Source of the DNA: Lactarius indigo
Lineage: Eukaryota > Basidiomycota > Agaricomycetes > Russulales > Russulaceae
Length of the DNA stretch: 64,000 nucleotides
Direction: 5' to 3'
Assembly: GCA_025766275.1 (NCBI GenBank)
Contig: JAFKAC010000011.1
Span: 992,001 to 1,056,000 of the forward strand
Every line of letters starts with the position of its first letter. Positions within the stretch are counted from its first letter, which is position 1. The translations under genes and the position numbers were made by a program. The notes beneath the pieces were generated by a model. The model searched no databases. It saw nothing but the letters and a program-made list of their open reading frames with translations, and had not been told where the DNA came from. Below are positions 56,851-64,000 of the stretch, piece after piece.

Positions 56851-57202
56851 CCCGGAGATCGTGTCCCACCTGGTTGCCATACTAATTTTTCTCGTAGGCT
56901 TTGAAATCTACTAGTACGCCTTCAGTTTCAATGGCGACCATGTGCTTTGCGCTGCAGGTGAATGGACCGAATCAAGTAAACCCACAATTCCCGTCTCATA
57001 TCGCCACACCGTCCAAGCGATGACTCAGCCAGGATCGTATACTTTCCTATCCCGAAAGACACAGACATGGACGGGAAAGCACCAACCCATACACAACGTG
57101 ATGGCCTTCGCAATAGACCCCCTACATCCGGGTCGTGTAGTTGTCTTCCCAGGGATCCGCCGGCACCAGTTCTCCAACTTCTCCCCATTTGTAGTGTTCT
57201 AA
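56630..57202 (+). CDS. Unrecognised plus-strand gene or relic
   Basis: A divergent neighbour of copy 1. AFTIEVKCVQVLG (about 56798) and, after a likely intron near 56880, SFNGDHVLCAAGEWTES, PVSYRHTV, QPGSYTFLSRKTQTWTGKHQPIH and PGRVVVFPGIRRHQFSNFSPFVVF to TAA at 57202. The C-terminal part looks like genuine folded protein. The matching start is also present upstream of copy 2 (61655-61740), but there the C-terminus is missing. No known family assigned. Confidence 0.45.
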
Positions 57203-57659
57203 TAGCTGGTCGGCTTCCAATGCCAGTGCACAGTACAGGGGAAACATGTTTATGTATAGGTAGGACTCGTCGCTACATCTGATTTAAGGGTGTTACAGTA
57301 CTACGTGTTCGAAAAAGATCATTCCTTGACTCCGGTGCGTGATTACAAATCGCTCTCTAGCCCGTACGACGGGATTAGTGGCAGCATTTCCGATATCCGC
57401 TGAAGCTCGGATTTGAACCAGTCGGTGATGTTGGGGTATATCTCCCGGAAACGCTGAATCTGATTGAGCGGGGGGGGTTACATTCTCCTCAGCCAGAAGA
57501 CCCTCAGAGAGGATACTGAGCGTCTCTTGGAGTAGATCCAGTACGTGTCAGTGTCCACGGAGCCGACCTTCCCTGGCATGAGGGAAGCAACGTTCGCAAG
57601 TCCAATGGCCCGAGTCTAGTCGACAAGACGTTTCTGCTCGGCCATCTGTGCAAAGAAAG
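57203..57659. other. Spacer
   Basis: May contain the far 3' end of the DUF6535 relic on the minus strand (ISDWFKSELQR-like remnants near 57400) but no clear frame. Confidence 0.3.
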
Positions 57660-58860
57660 CTTATGAGCACGCTAGCTCTCCTTCGATGACTCGAACAGCG
57701 GATAAAGGGCGTGATTTTGTGTCAGCTACAATACTCTTTACGACCAATGCTACGAAGCAATGTTCTATCACAAGCGCAGCGAGATACTGTTCAGTCCAAA
57801 TGCGGTGGGTCATTTCGGGTCTAGCAAAATCGTTGGAGATGTAAGACGACAACTGCATCGAATCGCCCAACCGATCGTAGGCCCTTCCACAGTACCGCAG
57901 GCACTTCAGACACACCCGCAGATGGCCCTTCCCCATTTATTCTGTGAGGCGCTCGACCCCTGGTCTGCACGTCTGGAGGAGATCATGGAGGCGGGATCCG
58001 GGGATGGGGTCAGTGGTTGGCTGGTCGGATAAAAGGGAAAGTATGGTCGAGGGCACGTCCGACACAACATCAGATTCGAAAACTCGTGACACTCGTGCAG
58101 CGAAGTCCTCGATCTCCTCGTCTTCATCGAGGCTCGTAAGTGTCCATTCAAGCGCACTTGCGTCCATCGCTGACGGAGCACTAGTAGCACTCCGCTCTAC
58201 GCTCCTCCGTAGGCCATCCGAAAGCACTCTTGATGGATTTTGACCTGATTTTCGAGCTGGTCCCTCCACATTGTCAGTTAATGGGGTCTCGTCATGTGTG
58301 GATTAATCCTACGCCATAATTCCAACAGCGGTTCATGAAACAGGACCTCTATTCCAAGGATAGTTGACAAATTCTGAGCACGGAAAACTGGGAATCCTGG
58401 GATAAATGCCAAGTGAATCCAGATAAGGGCGTGAGATACGGGCAATTGAAGTACAAGCTCGGTGAAACTGTTAAAATCGCATATCTGTGTTGTAAACGCC
58501 ACAGTCCGAGCCAGCCCGTGAAGTCGTGTCGATCGGGATAAGAAAGTCGATGAGACCCACAAAGAAGAGAAAGACGGAGACACTCAGAAGCGTCGGTATC
58601 GTTTCGACGGTTCGGGACATTCCAAACCGCTGAACGTCATCATAAATATATGATGCACGCATGCGCGCGCGCTTGTGAGAGGCGCCGCGACGCTGGGAGA
58701 GCGCCGGATATCGTCGGGCCCATCGTTGCATCAATGTTGCGGAAAGCGCACTGGTAAAGCTGGGCTGCGAGGATCTCGACGGGTGTCCTGTTGGAGATGC
58801 TGACAAGTTGTCGAGATATTTGAATCAGTAGCACGACTGTCACTTCACCCGAATCGGGGG
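57660..58860 (-). pseudogene. DUF6535 gene relic
   Basis: Minus-strand pieces in several frames resemble a DUF6535 protein: TVVLLIQISRQLVSISN (about 58840), FTSALSATLMQRWARRYPALSQ and MSRTVETIPTLLSVSVFLFFVGLIDFLIPI (58760-58530), then ALEWTLTSLDEDEEIEDFAA (about 58160) and IWTEQYLAALVIEHCFVALVV (about 57790). Frame changes, and the loss of the N-terminal FAGLFSAVLTAFL block, make it a relic. It is not close to the intact copy at 50770. Confidence 0.65.
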
Positions 58861-59225
58861 ATAACTACCTTGAAGCTCGAAAGCTTGAACAGACAGCCCA
58901 GCCGGATCACACATATACACTTATCACCCTTGGCTGCGCTATCACTGGCAGTGGGCTCTACTTCACAGACTCGATGGCGTACACTTCATTGCCCTAACCT
59001 CAAGTTTGTCATGGAATGACTTGTGGAAGATAGGTCCTAACACCTCAGGATACCTGGTTGTTCTGAGGTCAACGGAACCAAAAGGCTATCATTCCCCCTT
59101 GAGTCTCTCCAGCTATGCAATCGGATCAAGGAGTGTCTAAATTATTTATGAGATTGCTGGGTGTATTGCCTTGGTCAACATACCGTACGCCATAATCATG
59201 TAGGGGAAGTGACCAGAAACACGTG
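58861..59225. other. Spacer before duplication copy 2
   Basis: No gene recognised; possibly upstream remains of the DUF6535 relic. Confidence 0.35.
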
Positions 59226-61745
59226 GGTATCCGTCCGGCGTCATCTGTGATCAAACAGCTCTTCCTTTTCCTTTGTCTGCTCCCCTCAAGGGTACATCAG
59301 ACGGGCCAGCGGCCTCCAACACGTCACTGTAGATGGAACGGTGGATGTGGGCGAATAAGGACGATAATATTTGACGACTCACATTGGGCGATTAAAGGGC
59401 AACAAAGGCTGAGCAATCTCCTCATCTTCTTCAGGATACGGGTGCCTCGGGAAAACCTGTAGCCTGTTCCTGCCACGCAAATAGTCTATCCGCCGAAGGC
59501 CACCGCTTCTCTCCTCCTCGGTTTGAGCCCGGTCCTCAAAGGCGTCTTCAACTAGTCTTCGGACATCCTCGTTCAACGCGGCCCACTCGCGCTGACTGGA
59601 GGATTTCCGCAAGTCCGCGCCGATTGCTTTTAACACGTCCTCGACCGTGACCCCGATCCCCGATCCCTTGTCCGACGCTTGCACTTCGATGTTTTGTGGG
59701 AGGCCTTGCTCGTTTTCGAGGATCAATACATGGACAGGGGGATGAACCGCAGATGAGAAATATTCTTCGGTAGGGAGTCCAAAGTCATGGTCTGGTGGTT
59801 GAGAAATGTCGAACTTGAGGAGGTATTTCATGAGAACCGGATGAACAATGAGAGGGAGTGCTTCGTCCTTGAGCGAGAATCAGTTAGCTACACGTTCGCC
59901 GTACTATGTAGGGAAACCCGTACGCTGACGGGGGCTTGCGCATGGAAAGTCATCTTCTCCTCTTCAGGTACCCCTTCGTCATCCTCATCCGCCAAGAGCG
60001 CAACTAACAAATGAACCAATTAGATGCACTCGGAAAGGAGGACCAACTATCTAACACGTACCGCCTTTCTCACTCTGTACAGGGATTTCGTTTTGACGCA
60101 AAAAGTTCTCCACTGCGTCCGCAGTCAGAACGTCCTGTCGTTGGGTCTAGTGCCAAATCGCAGCTAGGAAATGGCGTTCATGCGCACCACCCCTTCGATC
60201 ATCTTTAGGTCATCTTCGTGGGCAAGAGCTAGCTCCTGGTTTGGACGTTGCTACAGAGGATTGGAGAGATATTCGGGACACATTATGTCCGGGACTCACT
60301 TCCGCGATATAGTCCAGAATCCCGATGAGAGGGTCACGATACTGAACAAAATATCAATCCAGTCGCCTCGTTCTACAGGTAGCGTACATACGTCCGGTAT
60401 AGTTGGTTCTCGGAGGAGCTCAATTGATGATTCCGGTTCGTTGTCGGGATCGTCTGGACGGGGCCCCGCCGCGGCCTTCAACGTCTTGAAAACGAGAATA
60501 CGTTTCGCGCGAAATCCCCTGATGAAAACACAGTGCGATTTCATGACGTTCTACTCTCCTTAGTTGGTGCAGGGGGAAAAAAGAGAGGTCTGGCGCACCT
60601 GGTTTGGTTCGTTGTTGTGAGGTTGATTCGTGACCTCCCATTGAAACCTGGCGCCTCCAGCCTGAGAAGGTTGCACACTGAGCTTTATCGGATGCGGCGG
60701 CGAATTAACGAATGCGGCCATCGCCCACGAGGAAGTCAAGTCACAACCAGTGACCAAGATAATATCCTCCAGCCGGACGTCAAGATCATTGATAACTGCA
60801 AACTCTAGCCAGCTATCGCAATGCTTGCGGATATATGTCTCAAAGGCTTTGGTGCGAATGGCGTCTACGCTATCGGCATTAAAGGGAAGGGATAGAAAGG
60901 CTCCCTTGTTTCTTCTGCACCCGAATGAAGCACTCGCGGCTTCATCTGGATGGCTGAAGTCATCCCATTGTATAAGAACGAGGTTACGCTGAGAGTAACT
61001 TATCACGTACCCTGCCTGACGCCTATCTTCATGATCTACCGTCACTGTAGTCGAGCAGTAGTCCCCGTGGTTTAAGTTTAGCGTGCGGATGTTATTAAAT
61101 GGCCCCATGTTGAGCTGCACGAATCCCTCTGGAACACCATATACTTGTGTACGGTCATTGGCAGGAAGTAACGCGTTGAACATGCGAAGGAAGTGACCCT
61201 GCTTCACATATCCGACGTCGCCGACTCGGACATGATCATACAGCCCTGCAGGATCTGGCACCCACAGAGCGTGGCCATGGTAAAGACTTGCAAGTTGATC
61301 CCGATAGGTGTCGTAGTAGGCCATGATAAGGAAAGGGATGAGCGACCTATGAGAGTGAGGTGCAGTGCGGTGCTGTATTATAATCTGGATGCCTGGATCG
61401 CCTTTGCGCGCTAGCACCGCCTGCACTTCTCAGGACATAATAACCAGGGACGGTCTTTGACAGGTGAAAAATACAACGCAGCCCCATGATGGGGATTCAG
61501 TATGAACCTCGCTGACTGGGAGTGAGCCACTGGCAGGGCTCTATCACCTCAACATACTCGTCCACCATGATGGCCCCACTGGCAGCCCCTCCGGCACACA
61601 GCTCCTCATTTTCAACAGTCCTCGTCTGCCTATTCCGCCATCCCGTGCAAGACCTAGGTGCGACTCATCTTCCAAGGCCCTGATGTGTCGGACGCCCCGT
61701 TCACCGTCGAAGTGAAAAGTGTACAGGCTCTGGGTGGGTCTTTCA
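59226..61745. repeat. Tandem segmental duplication, copy 2
   Basis: Direct-orientation counterpart of 54360-56850, with the same gene and exon-intron layout. Confidence 0.85.
59379..61324 (-). CDS. Unknown basidiomycete protein with C-terminal DUF6699-like domain, copy 2
   Basis: Starts MAYYDTYRDQLASLYHG at 61324. It is the paralogue of 54503-56453, and every intron is kept in position. Here the intron before the DUF6699-like exon has a clear GTACGG donor (after APVS), which supports reading the whole as one gene. Differences from copy 1 are scattered substitutions plus small in-frame changes (for example EEEK before MTFHAQ; EE instead of QEES-type near the C-terminus). No stop or frameshift was found in the exons I followed. 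Function unknown. Confidence 0.7.
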
Positions 61746-62235
61746 TCGTCGTTTTCCAGACTGACGCCCTCTCTCTAAATCTACGTCGGCTGTCCCAACA
61801 GCAACCTGCATCGTTCTCTGCAGCCTTCGAGAACAGTTATCATATCATAAGGACCAAAACACCTCGTTCTATTAGGACGGCAGACTACATGTGTCGAGCC
61901 TAGGAGATATTGCTCCAAGGGCGGGGTACTCTCGTCGCATCGGGCACTATTTGTGCATTGCTGACCATGGGCAATATTCCCTGACTTATTTTGACTCTGT
62001 GACGGTCCTACCGATTTCTCAGCACCGCCAGAACCAGGCGCACAACCACAGCGGCCAGTGACCGTCGTCATCGCCGAAGAGGAGTTCCTCATTCTTTTTT
62101 GGGCTAGCTCTGGCACAATGTACCTAGTATACACCCAAGTATACACAGTCATTTTTATGGACGTAAGGTATTGTAGTTTTGGCAATTGTACTGAGCTGCA
62201 CCATACTGTGGTATAACGCATCATGAAGTACGACA
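61746..62235. other. Spacer
   Basis: Downstream of the truncated plus-strand fragment (61655-61745) and before the metacaspase 3' end. A short near-palindromic GTATACACCCAAGTATACAC lies at about 62129-62148. No gene recognised. Confidence 0.4.
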
Positions 62236-64000
62236 TCATAGTCTCAGAATTTCATCCATATCCTAGAATGGTAACACCGTCAACAGCAAGTCATCATTTC
62301 TCAGTGAACACTTACCAGCTTTGCCAGACTGCTAAGCAACGGTTCCTGAAAATTGTCGAGTTCCCCGTCGAATCCATCTCTTTTGCCGTGAGTAGCTTTC
62401 TTTTTCTGGTATCGTGTGTATTTGTGCAGCTCGAGAGCGTTGTCATGTAATTGGAAACTAGAAAATGAGATGGCGACACACGTAAGCGCTCGTGATAATG
62501 CGGACAACAGACTGACGTACTTGATGTGCGACATCAATTCCCGGTATGATGGGCGACTGTGAGTTTCTGATGGGCAACATCGGATCAAAGTTAAACAACC
62601 GCCAGTTAAATATACAAACTCAGATAATTGCACACGACAGTGGTGAGTGAGCCGTTCGGGCCCTCCCATGCACGCTGCAAGTCCGAGCAGGCAGATAAAG
62701 AGAGCTACCGAAAGACATGAGACTACACCTCCCGCTTACAAGATGCATGGAAAAGTAAGCCTTACCACAGCCGGATATGGGTCGTCGTCGCGGTGGCACC
62801 ATCCATCGCAGACCAAAGCAGGTTCTGGAGAAGCAGTTCGAGGTTGTGACGGGAAAAGCGAGCGTTCCCGTGGGCGCCGAATCGCGCGTGATTGCGATGC
62901 AGGAGACGATTCGCGGTGATTCACAGAGCGGCCTGCGCTAGCGCCATCATCGATTCGTGAAGGCGGGCGCGCCGGCCGGTCACCCGCTGCTTGCAAATCC
63001 ATAATTGCTTCAATAGATGGAAGAGCCTGGTCGGGGGATCTCCACTTGGTAAAGTCCGTCGCCTGGTGGCGCACTAAGTGGACATCAGCCTATCGTATAA
63101 GCGTACTATGGGAATGCAAACCGTTGTTGTTCTGCATAGTTAGGGTACGGCGAGTGCCCTTGGACTGCCATGGCACGTACACGCTATTGCAATGGTGATG
63201 GGGAAGGTCGAGTAGGGTCCCAGAGTGGTAGGTATCAAGAATGGTCTGAACAGTAGTTAAGGCGAGGGATTGGGTAGCATGACAGGACTGCGCACCAGGA
63301 GAGAACAACCGATCGGAAGGAGAATAAGGATGTCGTTGAGCTCCTGTATGTGTGTCAGCGAATGCGCACGGCTTTCGGTGTAGATCAAAATCTGACGCTA
63401 TTGAGGATGCACCCCTCGTCGCTTGTAATGATCACTTATGGGGTCCCACATCAGGGAGAGCATTTCTCAGTAAGGGAAAGAACGCACTTTCGTCTTGGAT
63501 ATCCTCCTCTTCGGAATCATCGATGGCTAACTTCTGGTCAGAATGACCTGAGTCTGGGCCAAAAGGTTAGAAACTGGAAAGTATCAAGATGTAGTCTCAC
63601 AAAGGAAGACGAAGGTGTTGCCTGGCGCGGCATCAGAAACCAGTCGCTTCAACTCACGAACCTATAACATGTCATAATGAGAAACATCCACTCATTTCAC
63701 CTTGCTAGAACTCACCATGTTGACGCGGGTAGGGTGAGAGAGATCTGGGAGATTGGGATCGTCTTTCAGCATAGTAATGTCTTCCGGGCGATATCTATAG
63801 GCGTCTGGGAAGAGGATGGTTATCGAAAGGAAGGGTCTGAACTCAGGATGTATGACCGCGTACCAATGAGTTGCTGAAATCGATCTACATCTTCGTGAGG
63901 ACCATCCAAGGCTGATCACGTATTGTGGTCTCCTTTGTAGGAGATACCGACAAGAAGGGCTCGTCGCTTCGTTGCTGGGCTCTCACTCTTCTCCTCTTCA
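62236..64000 (-). pseudogene. Metacaspase paralogue, active-site Cys replaced, 5' end beyond window
   Basis: Exons (minus) include to 63864 (KRRALLVGISYKGDHN...ALDGPHEDVDRF), 63804-63716 (YRPEDITMLKDDPNLPDL), 63661-63601, 63553-63488 (together VFLYSGHSDQ, catalytic His), 63343-63296 (ELNDILILLPIG), from 63245 (TILDTYHSGTLLDLPHHH), then SLSACSDLQRAWEG, PSYRELMSHI, LDNFQEPLLSSLAKL and DMDEILRL to the stop at 62236. The family motif is D-x-C-H-S-G; here the codon at 63228-63230 is TAC (Tyr). A TGA at 63916-63918 also interrupts the first exon, and one exon near 63350-63440 is unclear. Metacaspases are Arg/Lys-specific proteases in stress and death responses; this copy should be inactive. Confidence 0.8.

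Noticed and set aside
1..64000. CRISPR arrays, bacterial operons, ribosome-binding sites, rRNA genes
   Set aside because: No such signals; spliceosomal introns and gene families show eukaryotic nuclear DNA.

Overview
This window looks like nuclear DNA of a basidiomycete fungus, most likely an Agaricomycete. The signs are single-copy genes cut by many 46-75 nt GT-AG introns, basidiomycete-restricted families (DUF6535- and DUF6699-like proteins, lineage-expanded P-loop GTPases, a metacaspase paralogue) and chromovirus-type Ty3/Gypsy elements. From recall only, the gene families resemble the Rhizoctonia/Ceratobasidium group; nothing here proves the genus.

Layout. (1) 1-10787 is a nest of two LTR retrotransposons. 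An old plus-strand Ty3/Gypsy element (1-790 and 8734-10787) is split by a young minus-strand chromovirus (791-8733) with two identical 562-bp LTRs, a TGCAC target duplication and a likely Tf1-type self-priming site. (2) 10809-20000 and 21770-24620 are two diverged copies of one repeat unit carrying a small C2H2 zinc-finger gene. In the first copy the gene is broken inside its second zinc finger by a 6.5-kb DNA transposon (11649-18174; TIRs, 8-bp duplication CTCGTAGG). The transposon's single gene appears to fuse a Ulp1-type SUMO protease to a P-element-like transposase. A 281-bp TA-flanked MITE sits beside it. (3) 24900-25650 is a Gypsy integrase relic.

(4) 26371-38611 is the gene-dense, stable part, all on the minus strand: mitochondrial MAM33/p32, a Zn-cluster transcription factor, a small unknown gene, an acidic protein of unknown function, cystathionine gamma-synthase and an Sds23-like CBS-domain protein. 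Their exon structures could be read through without frameshifts. (5) 39734-48826 holds two convergent paralogues of a lipid-anchored P-loop GTPase family, separated by an AT-rich spacer with a TIR element; the second has a long tandem-repeat N-terminus with a premature stop. (6) 50770-61900 is a lineage-specific cluster: an intact DUF6535 membrane protein, a DUF6535 relic, and a tandem duplication of a DUF6699-containing gene. (7) 62236-64000 is a metacaspase paralogue whose catalytic cysteine reads as tyrosine and which has an early in-frame stop; it runs off the window.

The genes do not form a pathway. Housekeeping genes sit in the middle and are flanked by repeat-rich, fast-evolving DNA. 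Frameshifts in the two youngest transposons nearly all have the same sign (one extra base), which suggests residual insertion errors in repeated sequence as an alternative to real decay.
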